A DNA stretch of 64,000 bases from Fibrobacter sp. UWB15 (GTDB taxonomy: Bacteria; Fibrobacterota; Fibrobacteria; Fibrobacterales; Fibrobacteraceae). The notes under the pieces were generated by a model. The model was not told where the DNA came from. It did not search any database and was given only the letters and a program-made list of their open reading frames with translations. The stretch covers positions 1-64,000 of the forward strand of contig NZ_FXBA01000013.1 of the NCBI RefSeq assembly GCF_900177705.1, written 5' to 3'. A program made the position numbers and the translations under genes. This document shows, piece by piece, positions 16,191 to 24,530 of this stretch. Numbering within the stretch: position 1 is the stretch's first letter; every line of letters begins with the position of its first letter.

Positions 16191-16299
16191 GCTGATGCAA
16201 GCCCTGTACGCGCTCAACGACGAGGCTCACAAAAACGGAACCGCCGGGATGAGCGAAGAGGAAATCGAGGCCGAGATCAAGGCTGCAAGAGTAGCCCGA
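16190..16299 (+). repeat. Duplicated antitoxin tail
   Basis: About 105 bp almost identical to 15,673-15,780, joined in frame to the end of the PIN remnant. Differences are mostly synonymous. It probably marks recombination between, or remains of, two tandem antitoxin genes. Confidence 0.85.
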
Positions 16300-16309
16300 A
16301 AAAAAATGA

Positions 16310-16741
16310 TTACCCCCCAAACCCTTCCAGCACTTTATACAGCAGGGTGTACAAGGTCTTTGCTTCGGTGTCGGAGAGGTTGACGCAGCTGGCCATGGAC
16401 TTGGGGACGCTCGCGGCTTTGCGCTTGAGCGATTCGCCTTGGTCGGTGAGGCTTACGGAAAGGCAGCGCTCGTCGCTCTGTTCGCGGGTGCGCTGGATGT
16501 AGCCCTTGGCTTCGAGCTTTTTCAGGAGCGGGGTGAGCGTCCCGGAATCAAGGAACAGCTTTTTGCCGAGTTCAGACACGTTGCACTTCTTTTCTTCCCA
16601 CAGCACGAGCATCGCGATGTACTGCGTGTACGTGAGGTCAAGCGGCTCCAGGTACGGAGCGTAGCGGCGCGTGATTTCCTTGGACGCGGCATACAGCGGG
16701 AAGCACAGCTGGTTTTCGAGTTTTAGCTGGGGGCAGTTCAT
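16310..16741 (-). CDS. ohrR: OhrR-type MarR-family peroxide-sensing repressor
   Basis: 143 aa. LENQLCFPLYAASKEI places a single reactive Cys at residue 13, as in OhrR proteins, where organic peroxides oxidise it and release DNA. LTYTQYIAMLVLWE, the recognition helix block SGTLTPLLKKLEAKGYI and the wing REQSDERCLSVSLT complete the MarR winged helix. Its start is 8 bp from the end of the peroxidase gene, so both are probably one transcript with the peroxidase first, giving a feedback unit. The usual ohr gene is replaced here by a glutathione-peroxidase-type enzyme. Confidence 0.85.
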   Translation of the reverse strand: MNCPQLKLENQLCFPLYAASKEITRRYAPYLEPLDLTYTQYIAMLVLWEEKKCNVSELGKKLFLDSGTLTPLLKKLEAKGYIQRTREQSDERCLSVSLTDQGESLKRKAASVPKSMASCVNLSDTEAKTLYTLLYKVLEGFGG

Positions 16742-16749
16742 GGTAGCTC

Positions 16750-17295
16750 CTAGAGCAGCTTCTCGACGCAGGCGCGCACATCGTCCATGTCGGCGGTGGG
16801 TTCAAAACGCGCGACCACGTTGCCTTCACGGTCAACCACGAACTTGGTGAAGTTCCACTTGATGTCGGGATTTTTCTTGTAGTCCTTGTCGATGCTCTTG
16901 AGCAAAAGCGCCATGGCGGCGGCCTTCACGCCAAAGCCGAAGCCTTCAAAACCCTTCTGCGATTTCAGGTAGGTGTAGAGCGGCAGCTCGTCGGGGCCGT
17001 TCACGTCGGACTTTTTCATTTGCGGGAATTCGGTGCCGTAGTTGAGCGTGCAGAATTCGTGGATTTCGTCGTCGGTGCCGGGGGTCTGGCCCTTGAACTG
17101 GTTGCAGGGAATGTCGATGACTTCGAAGCCCTTGTCGTGGAAGTCGGAATACATCTGTTCGATAGGCTTGTAATGCGGGGTGAAGCCGCAGCCGGTCGCG
17201 GTGTTCACGATGAGCATCACCTTGCCCTTGAAGTTTGCGAGCGGGACCTGGTTGCCCTTGCCGTCGGTGAGGGTGAAGTCGTAGATGGTTGCCAT
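16750..17295 (-). CDS. Glutathione-peroxidase-family thiol peroxidase
   Basis: 181 aa from the ATG at 17,295 (GGAGG upstream); an open extension to 17,382 lacks support. NTATGCGFTPHY places the peroxidatic Cys at residue 36 (Cys form, not selenocysteine). DIPCNQF carries the second conserved Cys with the catalytic Gln block, and KWNFTKFVVDREG the conserved WNF. It reduces organic or hydrogen peroxide, most bacterial members using thioredoxin. Cytoplasmic, no signal peptide. Cotranscribed with the OhrR-type regulator. Confidence 0.92.
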   Translation of the reverse strand: MATIYDFTLTDGKGNQVPLANFKGKVMLIVNTATGCGFTPHYKPIEQMYSDFHDKGFEVIDIPCNQFKGQTPGTDDEIHEFCTLNYGTEFPQMKKSDVNGPDELPLYTYLKSQKGFEGFGFGVKAAAMALLLKSIDKDYKKNPDIKWNFTKFVVDREGNVVARFEPTADMDDVRACVEKLL

Positions 17296-17441
17296 AATGA
17301 GCCTCCGTTTTTGTGGGTGTTGCTGACGGTGTTTCATCGTATTTGATCGTATACAATTTAATTTTATAAAATTTATTGTCAAAAGTCAATAGGGTTAAGC
17401 AAAAAAATGCTTTTTTTTGTGATTTTTCTATTTTTACGCCC

Positions 17442-17852
17442 ATGAAACGTATCGAGGTCGTGGCAGGCATCATTTGCGACGGGGCGCCGCATTCGGCAGA
17501 AACCCGATTTTTTGCCACGCAGCGCGGGTACGGCGACTACAAGGACGGCTGGGAATTCCCGGGCGGCAAGGTGGAACCCGGCGAAACCCCGCAGCAGGCC
17601 CTGGTTCGCGAACTAAAAGAAGAACTCGCTATCGATGTAAATGTCGGCGAATTTCTCTGTACGGTAGACTACGACTACCCCGCTTTTCACCTGACCATGC
17701 ACTGCTACTTTTGCACCATCGCAGGCAACAAGGCGCCGGAACTCCTGGAACACGAGGCGGCCCGCTGGCTTACCCGCGCAGAGCTGCACAGCGTAAACTG
17801 GCTGCCGGCCGATATCGAAGTCCTCAAAACGCTCGAAAAAAAGCGCTTTTAA
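17442..17852 (+). CDS. Nudix hydrolase, MutT-like
   Basis: 136 aa from the ATG at 17,442. The Nudix box GGKVEPGETPQQALVREL continues into KEELAI (Gx5Ex7REUXEEXGU), preceded by WEFPGGKV as in MutT-type 8-oxo-dGTP diphosphatases. Length and the closing LHSVNWLPADIEVL suit that family. It faces away from the peroxidase gene, so the two may share the 146-bp divergent region. The substrate is likely an oxidised nucleotide, which fits the peroxide-response neighbours, but other Nudix substrates are possible. Confidence 0.88.
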   Translation: MKRIEVVAGIICDGAPHSAETRFFATQRGYGDYKDGWEFPGGKVEPGETPQQALVRELKEELAIDVNVGEFLCTVDYDYPAFHLTMHCYFCTIAGNKAPELLEHEAARWLTRAELHSVNWLPADIEVLKTLEKKRF

Positions 17853-17969
17853 ACGGCTTTTACACAAAAAGATATTTACCAACGTTGTTTTTTCACTCAA
17901 CGAAAGTTATCATACATATATTGCCCGGTTTTTAGGCCTATTATATATTAAAGTCTAAAGGAGTGATTT

Positions 17970-20009
17970 ATGAAATCGATGAGGTTACCCGCGATTGCAG
18001 TTTCTGCGATTTTGGGCTTTGCGGCTTGTTCCGACGACAAGGGGACGGGAACGGATCCTAATGCGACCCTTCCGTCAACTGATCCCTACGGCTATAATGT
18101 TCCTGACGTTCCCGGTTACGATATTCCCGGTAGCGATATTCCGGGCGGCAATGTTCCCGACACCGGGATTCCAGGTAGCGAAAATCCTTACGGAGATGTT
18201 CCTGGCAGCGAGATTCCAGGCGGTGCAATTCCGGGTGGCGATGCCCCTGGTACAGAAATCCCGGGCGGAGATGTTCCGGGTGGCAACTTGCCTAGCGCAA
18301 TTTCCAGTTCGAGCACCTCGATTCAGGGTGGCGACGCCCCTGTCCTTAGTTCCAGCAGCGTAGCCGGCACCGTGCCGGGCAACGAATCCGGTGACGACGA
18401 AAACGACAACGAAGATTCCAGAACCCTGAACGGTACGCAGATTCTCTTGAAACTCGCAGGGACTTCGGCGACAGTCGAAAACAACAACGGCTGCGTCGAT
18501 GTCGCCGACAAGAGCGCCACAATCACCTGCCCAGGCGCCTATTACGTTACCGGCGAAGCTTCTGATTTCCAGGTGGTGGTGAACACGCCGGGTGCCGAAA
18601 AAGAAGGCAATACCGGCATCTACCTTTACAATGCGACTTTGAAGAGCCAACATTCCCCGATTCTCGTGAAGAACGCCGACAAGACGGTACTCCACTTGGT
18701 AAAGGGTACTACCAACGTGGTCGAAGACGGCAACGGAAACCACTTGTTCACAACAGTCAACGGCAAGCAAGATACCGCAAAGGCAGCCATCTATTCCAAG
18801 GACGACTTGAATATCAAGGGCGCAGGCACCTTGACTGTCAAGGGCAACTTCAAGAACGGTATCCAGTCCAGCAACGACCTTAAAATCAAGAACGGCAACA
18901 TTACCGTGGTCGCCAACGAAAATGCAATTAAGGGCAAAGGCAGCCTGCATATTTCGGGCGGCATTTTGAATGTGACCGCCAAGCAAGGCGACGGCCTTGA
19001 AAGCGACGAATGCGTCGAAAATGCAGACGGCTCGTTCAAGGACACCGTGGCAACCAAGGGCGTCGTAGAAATTTCGGGCGGCAACATTACCATCAAGGCA
19101 GGCGACGACGGTATCGACGCGGCCAACTACGTGATGATCAGCGATTCCACCGAAGAGGCCTCGTTGAAGATTACCGCTACCGGCAAGGGGCTTGCAGCCG
19201 AAAAATACATTTACGTGAACGGCGGCACGCTCGAAGTGAATTCCGATGACGACGCCTTGCACACGCATTGGCAAGTCTACTTGAACGGCGGTAACGTGAC
19301 CGTGAGTTCCAAGGACGACGGTATCCACGCGGATTCCGCTTTGTACATGAAGGGCTCCACCATCAACGTGGTCACGGCCAGCGAAGGTATCGAAGCTTAC
19401 AGGATTTTTGCTGAAGGGGGTATTACCTCGACATTTGCAACGAACGACGGCTGGAACGGCGCAGGCGGCCCGAAGGATCCGGGCGCCGGCGGATATTCTG
19501 CATTCAGCGAAAGCGGTGGCCACATCGTGATTAGCGGCGGTTACCACTATATTAGCGCCAAGGGCAACATGATCGACGTGCTAGACGCCAACGGCTCTGC
19601 AAAAATGACCGGCGGCGTAGTGATTCTCGAAATCACGGGCGAAAGCTACGAGAACCAGGGCGGATTTAACTTTGGCGGCTGGGGCGGTGGATTCCCCGGT
19701 GGCGGGGGAGGCGGTAACGGCGGTTGCTCAGAAAACATGGCCGGCGGCCTGATCGATACCGATACGGGTTTCGATATCACCGGCGGTGTGCTCCTTGCAT
19801 TCGGCAACTACTCGACAGACCTCCCCAACTGTTCCCCCGTTACCTACAGCAACTCTAGTTACTATGGTACCGACAAGGCTGCATTCAAGCCCACGTACCA
19901 AGGCAACGCCATTATTTACGGCGGCGAAGTTCGCTCAGTCGGTCAGGTGCAAACCAACGGCATGACAGAACTTAAGTTCCCCAACGGCGTAAGCTACATG
20001 TACAAGTAA
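17970..20009 (+). CDS. Lipoprotein with Cthe_2159-like (DUF4353) carbohydrate-binding beta-helix
   Basis: 679 aa. Signal peptide with lipobox GFAAC, lipidated Cys at residue 20. Residues ~35-110 are a run of five-residue units of the type PGGDV/PGSEI, followed by a Ser-rich linker. Residues ~150-600 are right-handed beta-helix-like, with repeated blocks such as IYSKDDLNIKGAGTLTV, GIQSSNDLKIKNGNITV and GDDGIDAANYVMI, the pattern of Cthe_2159-type cellulose/pectin-binding proteins. A very Gly-rich loop (GGWGGGFPGGGGGG) interrupts it near residue 575. Probably a surface-anchored polysaccharide binder. A terminator follows. Confidence 0.82.
   Translation: MKSMRLPAIAVSAILGFAACSDDKGTGTDPNATLPSTDPYGYNVPDVPGYDIPGSDIPGGNVPDTGIPGSENPYGDVPGSEIPGGAIPGGDAPGTEIPGGDVPGGNLPSAISSSSTSIQGGDAPVLSSSSVAGTVPGNESGDDENDNEDSRTLNGTQILLKLAGTSATVENNNGCVDVADKSATITCPGAYYVTGEASDFQVVVNTPGAEKEGNTGIYLYNATLKSQHSPILVKNADKTVLHLVKGTTNVVEDGNGNHLFTTVNGKQDTAKAAIYSKDDLNIKGAGTLTVKGNFKNGIQSSNDLKIKNGNITVVANENAIKGKGSLHISGGILNVTAKQGDGLESDECVENADGSFKDTVATKGVVEISGGNITIKAGDDGIDAANYVMISDSTEEASLKITATGKGLAAEKYIYVNGGTLEVNSDDDALHTHWQVYLNGGNVTVSSKDDGIHADSALYMKGSTINVVTASEGIEAYRIFAEGGITSTFATNDGWNGAGGPKDPGAGGYSAFSESGGHIVISGGYHYISAKGNMIDVLDANGSAKMTGGVVILEITGESYENQGGFNFGGWGGGFPGGGGGGNGGCSENMAGGLIDTDTGFDITGGVLLAFGNYSTDLPNCSPVTYSNSSYYGTDKAAFKPTYQGNAIIYGGEVRSVGQVQTNGMTELKFPNGVSYMYK
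18100..18295 (+). repeat. 15-bp coding tandem repeat (pentapeptide array)
   Basis: About a dozen degenerate copies of a 15-bp unit of the type CCGGGCGGCGATGTT, translating as PG-x-x-I/V, in the spacer just behind the lipid anchor. In-frame slippage would change spacer length only. Confidence 0.8.
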
Positions 20010-20058
20010 AAAGGCGACCCGGTGTAAACGGGTCGCGAACGCGAACAAAAAAACAAAG

Positions 20059-20084
20059 AACGCCTGGTTATACCAGGCGTTTTT
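20059..20084. terminator. Bidirectional terminator between convergent genes
   Basis: ACGCCTGG and CCAGGCGT arms around a 4-base loop with a T run to the right and an A run to the left. A second hairpin, GCGACCCG/CGGGTCGC, lies just upstream at 20,014-20,034. Together they separate the lipoprotein gene from the convergent esterase gene. Confidence 0.8.
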
Positions 20085-20114
20085 GCGTAAGTGAGCGGTT
20101 AGGCGCGAGCGGCC

Positions 20115-21632
20115 CTAGAACTGTTCGAAGAACTTGTGGACTTCTTCGGGCACCCAGGTGCTTTCCCAGTTCCAGCCTACGCCCATGTTACCGGTGTCAT
20201 GCGCAGTCCACTGGTGGTCACCCGGCCAGCTGCACCACTTGACGGGGAAGCGTTCGTCGACCGTCGTAAAGTCGTAGCAGACATGTCCCGTATTGCCACT
20301 GATTTCCTTGGGTTTTTCACTGCTTGCGTCGGTGAAGTCGCCGTTGGCATCGGCCTTGCCGTTACGCTTCAGAATGCGCGGGAGGGCGCTGTTTTTGGCG
20401 CGGTTGTAATCGCAGCGGCCGTCGTTCACGCCGTGGACGTTCATCCAGGCGATGGGCAAGTCCTTCATGTTGCTGCCTTCGGGGAGCCAGATGTTGTAAT
20501 CGGCCACAGCGTAAGTGGCAGCGGCACGCACGCGGCTCTGCATGTCCTGCATCAAGGAATAGCTGAACATGGCGCCGAAGCTAAATCCCGTAATGAACAC
20601 GCGGCTCGTGTCGATACAGTAGTTTTCGTTCAAGGTAGTAAGCGTCTGGGCAAAGAAATCGTGGTCACCCTGGCCCTTGGTCCAGACACCGCCAATGGCG
20701 TCGAGCGAAACGAAAATGTAGTCGCCGTTCTTGTCGAGCACCTGCTGGCCATAGTACGGTGTCGGATGGTCGTAGTCTGCTTTGTGATGCACAAAGTCTT
20801 CGCCGCGGCTACCGTAGCAGTGGAGTGCAAACAGCACCTTGTGCGGTTTTGTATTGTCGTAATTCTTGGGGAGCGTGATAAAGTAGTCGCGGGTGTCGCT
20901 GCCTACCCTGATCTGGAAGTGGTCGCCGTTTTCGACGCTATTGACCTTTTGCAGTTTGGAATTGGTGCCGCAGCCCTTACTCGGAGTCGGCGAGTTACCG
21001 AGAGCGTAACCGAACTTGAAAGTTTCTTCGGTAGACACTTCGTTCATCTTGATTGCGACAGTCGTATCGAGATTCGGGAGGAACACCTTTACGGTTTCGT
21101 AGCCTTCGAACGCGACACTCAAGGTATCCTTTTCGACGCCGTCGACCTTCATGAGTGCCTTGCCGCCTTGCCTGAAGGAGCCCGAATAGTTGCCTGTGGC
21201 GTTAAAGCGGATGGATTCTTGCGCCGAGCCGAGCTTGACGCGGGCCAGATAAGTGCCTTGCGACTCGATGACGGAATTCAGGTCCACCGAACCGGAACCT
21301 TGCAGCGTCTGCGCAAATACCTGGTTTCCGACCATGTCGAAAATCTTGACTTGCACCGGAGTAGTGCCACTTTGCGTAAAGTTCAAGACACCGTTGGCAA
21401 GGCTGAAATTGCCGGCGCTACGAGCCGCGTTCAAATGGGCCGATTCTTCCTTGAAGGTGAATTTGCCCTGGGCGTCGGTGGTGGTGGCCTTGTTCCTTTT
21501 GAGAAGCTTTACATCTGCACCTTGAATGGCGTTGCCGTCTTTAGTGGTAACAGTACCGTTTAAGGTATATGCAAATGACATTCCGCAAAATGCCAAGAGG
21601 CATGCAGCCGTAATTAGATTAGGCGCTTTCAT
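20115..21632 (-). CDS. Secreted PHB-depolymerase/feruloyl-esterase-like hydrolase
   Basis: 505 aa with signal peptide (cleavage near FAYT). Residues ~23-65 are a carboxypeptidase-regulatory-like beta domain. Residues ~72-150 resemble the sorting-like domain of Fibrobacter secreted proteins (FSLANGVLNFT... VQVKIFDMVGNQVF... QGTYLARVKLG), here internal instead of C-terminal. The catalytic alpha/beta hydrolase occupies ~235-505, with nucleophile elbow GFSFGAMFS, acid region HGVNDGRCDY and histidine in GDHQWTAHD. This fold includes PHB depolymerases and acetyl/feruloyl esterases; with the surrounding carbohydrate-active genes, removal of acyl groups from plant cell walls is likeliest. Confidence 0.8.
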   Translation of the reverse strand: MKAPNLITAACLLAFCGMSFAYTLNGTVTTKDGNAIQGADVKLLKRNKATTTDAQGKFTFKEESAHLNAARSAGNFSLANGVLNFTQSGTTPVQVKIFDMVGNQVFAQTLQGSGSVDLNSVIESQGTYLARVKLGSAQESIRFNATGNYSGSFRQGGKALMKVDGVEKDTLSVAFEGYETVKVFLPNLDTTVAIKMNEVSTEETFKFGYALGNSPTPSKGCGTNSKLQKVNSVENGDHFQIRVGSDTRDYFITLPKNYDNTKPHKVLFALHCYGSRGEDFVHHKADYDHPTPYYGQQVLDKNGDYIFVSLDAIGGVWTKGQGDHDFFAQTLTTLNENYCIDTSRVFITGFSFGAMFSYSLMQDMQSRVRAAATYAVADYNIWLPEGSNMKDLPIAWMNVHGVNDGRCDYNRAKNSALPRILKRNGKADANGDFTDASSEKPKEISGNTGHVCYDFTTVDERFPVKWCSWPGDHQWTAHDTGNMGVGWNWESTWVPEEVHKFFEQF

Positions 21633-21889
21633 AAACTTGTTGACTCCTTATTAGTTTGCTCCACAACAAGCACATCCTCTATAAAACTAATCTATAGCTA
21701 AACCGAAATCGCATAGGGAAACGCTTTGCCCATGGACGATCCGTCTATAAAAATATGTTTACGTACGCTAAATTTGCCGAAAAACCGTTAATTTGTATCC
21801 AAACTTTTATTTCGGATGTAATAAAAATAAAAGTTGAAATTAAGAATATTTTTCTATATTTGGGCGCGCCAAATTAATTTGGAGGAAAT

Positions 21890-22840
21890 ATGAATAACAA
21901 GGTTCTTGCTACTACCACAGTTGTGGTCTTGTCAAGTTTAATTTCTAGCGCCTGGGCCGCAAGACCCGAAGGCGAGCCGACTTGCAGTTTTGTGGGTGGG
22001 GCATTCTACAAATCCAACAACACCCTGTATCTGGAATCGGTCAACGACGAAAACGCAAAAGTCGAAGTCGATAACGATGCCGCGAATTGCATCAGCAACA
22101 GTAGAAGCGGCAACTTCAAAGTCATTGTTGAACGCAGCACGGCTCTGGCAGCAAACTCTACCATCACCTTGCCGGTAAACTACCAGTCCGCAAACGAATG
22201 CGTCGACCTGTACGAACCCCTCAGCTACGGCAAAGACGAAAACGGCATGTGGATTTCCGCCGAAAAGCATGACATTGCCGACGGTACCGCCCACAGGCCC
22301 ATGCTGATGATTACCGATATTAGTAAAGATGAATGCAAGGGTATCAAGGAAATCGAATTCACGGCAACCGGCGTGAGCGCCTCTACGCAGACTTCCGTCG
22401 AGCTTACATTAAGAAGCGAAGTCAGCAATCAGAGCGACTGGCTTATGCGCGGCTCTTACAGCTTTATCCGCTGGGACAAGGACAATGCCGAATTGGGCAG
22501 TGTTTACGGCTATGCCGCCAAGACCAAGGGTAAAGTCGAAGCCGGCCAATTCACCAAGGTCGGTACAGGTGCCTTTGTTCCGCCGCTGCGCGCTTACCTG
22601 GTTTACAAGGGCGACAAGGCTCTTCAAAAATCCACTGATTCCGCTGCCTCCGTGCTGCCCGAAACGATTGACGTGAAGCTCATCGACAAGGGAAACGGCA
22701 CGACCCGCCTTGCTCGCTGGAACATGGCCACGGGCGAAATCGTAAAGGTGAACGGTTGGTTCGATCTCAAGGGTCGCAAGCTGAACAGCAAGCCCCAAAA
22801 CAAGGGCATGTTCATCGGCAACACCAAGGTCCAAAAGTAA
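21890..22840 (+). CDS. Secreted protein of unknown function
   Basis: 316 aa, signal peptide ending SSAWAA, ribosome-binding site GGAGG 6 bp upstream. No catalytic motif recognised. Residues ~30-240 look like beta-sandwich material with two or three Cys (CSFVGG, CISNS, ECVDLY, ECKGIK). The C-terminus reads VNGWFDLKGRKLNSKP then NKGMFIGNTKVQK, a short form of the 'DLKGRKL...GxYI' tail seen on exported proteins of this kind of organism. A 40-residue peptide gene follows after 16 bp, so the two are probably cotranscribed. Confidence 0.75.
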   Translation: MNNKVLATTTVVVLSSLISSAWAARPEGEPTCSFVGGAFYKSNNTLYLESVNDENAKVEVDNDAANCISNSRSGNFKVIVERSTALAANSTITLPVNYQSANECVDLYEPLSYGKDENGMWISAEKHDIADGTAHRPMLMITDISKDECKGIKEIEFTATGVSASTQTSVELTLRSEVSNQSDWLMRGSYSFIRWDKDNAELGSVYGYAAKTKGKVEAGQFTKVGTGAFVPPLRAYLVYKGDKALQKSTDSAASVLPETIDVKLIDKGNGTTRLARWNMATGEIVKVNGWFDLKGRKLNSKPQNKGMFIGNTKVQK

Positions 22841-22856
22841 TTATTAGGGGTTGATT

Positions 22857-22979
22857 ATGGAAAAGAAAGAATACAAAGCACCGGAAATGGAAATCGTAGA
22901 TTTCGAAGCTCAGGCATGCCTGCTCTCTGGCAGCAGCGAAGAACCATGCGACGCTGAATACTGCGACGAACTCGGCTAA
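22857..22979 (+). CDS. Short acidic Cys-containing peptide
   Basis: 40 aa, starting MEKKEYKAPEMEIVDFE, then QACLLSGSSEEPC and DAEYCDELG. GGGG lies 6-9 bp before the ATG and a strong terminator follows the stop. The K-x-Y-x-x-P-x-M-E-I/V-V opening resembles leader-like short peptides frequent in Bacteroidetes-type genomes, with a Ser/Cys-rich tail after LLSGS. It has three Cys and no hydrophobic core. Function unknown; a precursor or secreted peptide is possible. Confidence 0.6.
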   Translation: MEKKEYKAPEMEIVDFEAQACLLSGSSEEPCDAEYCDELG

Positions 22980-23004
22980 AAAAATGAATTAAAGCCATTT
23001 AAGG

Positions 23005-23034
23005 AACCGTCGGCATTGCCGACGGTTTCTTTTT
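23005..23034 (+). terminator. Rho-independent terminator
   Basis: AACCGTCGGC and GCCGACGGTT with a 3-base loop, then TCTTTTT. It ends the transcript of the secreted protein and short peptide. Confidence 0.88.
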
Positions 23035-23068
23035 ATTACATTTCCTTTGTACTAACAAGAGGAGTAAA

Positions 23069-24403
23069 ATGAAGAGTTTCAAAATAATGGTTTCCGCAAC
23101 AGCCCTGGTGGCAGCCCTTACAGGCTGCGGAGACGATTCCAGCAAAGTCGTAGCCGTTATCGACCACGAAGGGAATATCGCCACAGACAGTAGTTCCAGC
23201 AAAGGCAATACAAAGTCTTCTAGCAGCGTTGCAAAAGATAGCGGAACAGAAATAGACAACACCTACAGCAGTTCAAGTCAAAGCGACGTAGAAACCGACG
23301 AAGACTACGAGCACGGCTATGTCGGGTACATAAGCGACAGAAGCATCGATCCGATTGTGGGCGGAGTCGTGCGCACCTGGAAACCCACCGAAAACGGCCT
23401 GGTGATGGTCTCTGTAGACTCCATCGACAAAGAAGGGAAAGTCAAGCTGAACACCTCGCTCGAAGGGTTCAACCTAGTTGAAATGCAGAAAGACGACCTC
23501 AAGTCTATGAGGTGGCTGTTCTTCCGCGAAGGCATGGAAAGCGGAATTTACGTGGCAAAAGAAGGCGTCACCGTAACAGGTATCATCAGCGAAAAAGGCG
23601 AAGCTGTCGCAGGCGCCAAACTTAAGATTTTAGACAAGGAATCTACAACCAACAGCAGCGGCGAATTCGAATTCGAAGGCCTTCCCGATGGCGTCCACTT
23701 CATGACGGTGGAGCATAACGGAGAATCCCGCATTTACCAGGTACAGACCACCCGTACGGTGCGATTCACCGAAGAACAGATTGTCAACAGGATTAACTGG
23801 GACTACGGCGTTTACACCCTCTTGACCGGTTACGAAGACTGGTCCAGCGGCCGTACCGTTGTTGGTAACACCTTCGGCCTGGTCGGCCCCACCTACTTCT
23901 TTACCGATTCTTCGCAAGGTGGCAACAGCCGCTTTAAAGGCAACGTAGAATTCGCCCACGCCGAAAAATTCAAGCAGGATGACCAAATGGGCGTCTACAT
24001 GTACTTTAACGCCGATATCGACGAAGAATTCGAGAACCATTTTGCCCTTACAGGATTCATTCTCGGCGAAGACGATCGCGAACTCGGTGACGACAACTAC
24101 GCCTATTTTGACATTAGCGAAGCCTCGGGGCTTTCTTTTGACGCCAAGGGAACAGGCAAGCTGGTCGTGCAGCTAGTCGTCCACAACAGCGACGGCAGCA
24201 CCGATTACGTAACGCCGGCAGGTATCGAACTCACGGAAGAATGGAGCGTCTACAACCTCCCCTTCGACGAGCTGCGTTCCAAGCTTACGGCGGTAGAGGC
24301 CATCAACTTCGCCCTGACCGAAGACGGCGAACTTTACCTCGACAACGTGAGACTCGACGGAATTGTCCCCACCAAATGGCCGCTTTTGGGCAAAAGGCTC
24401 TAA
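23069..24403 (+). CDS. Lipoprotein with carboxypeptidase-regulatory-like and CBM11-like domains
   Basis: 444 aa. Lipobox LTGC with Cys at residue 20; a Ser-rich linker (~38-75) leads out from the membrane. Residues ~165-235 form a carboxypeptidase-regulatory-like module (VTGIISEKGEAVAGAKLKI... GEFEFEGLPDG). Residues ~255-435 resemble CBM11/CIA30-type jelly-roll modules (WSSGRTVVGN..., YNLPFDELRSKLTAVEAINFAL, LYLDNVRLDG). No catalytic motif. Probably displays a glucan-binding module at the cell surface. GAGG precedes the start. Confidence 0.72.
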   Translation: MKSFKIMVSATALVAALTGCGDDSSKVVAVIDHEGNIATDSSSSKGNTKSSSSVAKDSGTEIDNTYSSSSQSDVETDEDYEHGYVGYISDRSIDPIVGGVVRTWKPTENGLVMVSVDSIDKEGKVKLNTSLEGFNLVEMQKDDLKSMRWLFFREGMESGIYVAKEGVTVTGIISEKGEAVAGAKLKILDKESTTNSSGEFEFEGLPDGVHFMTVEHNGESRIYQVQTTRTVRFTEEQIVNRINWDYGVYTLLTGYEDWSSGRTVVGNTFGLVGPTYFFTDSSQGGNSRFKGNVEFAHAEKFKQDDQMGVYMYFNADIDEEFENHFALTGFILGEDDRELGDDNYAYFDISEASGLSFDAKGTGKLVVQLVVHNSDGSTDYVTPAGIELTEEWSVYNLPFDELRSKLTAVEAINFALTEDGELYLDNVRLDGIVPTKWPLLGKRL

Positions 24404-24472
24404 TTTGAGCCGATTTTAGGCGCCCTCCCCTATTGCAAAAAAGACAATAAAATCTTTTTCGCCCCCCTTAAA

Positions 24473-24498
24473 ACCCCCTATAAAAGGGGGTATTTTTT
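24473..24498. terminator. Rho-independent terminator
   Basis: ACCCCCTATAAAAGGGGGT followed by ATTTTTT, between the lipoprotein and hydrolase genes. Confidence 0.8.
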
Positions 24499-24530
24499 AT
24501 GATGGTGTAATAGAACTAGAGGATGGCAGT

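Noticed and set aside
18075-19547. 490-codon frame antisense to the Cthe_2159-like lipoprotein
   Set aside because: Open only because of the repetitive codon use of the real gene.
20136-21563. 475-codon frame antisense to the esterase
   Set aside because: The esterase has a signal peptide and serine-hydrolase motifs; the reverse frame has neither start signals nor domains.
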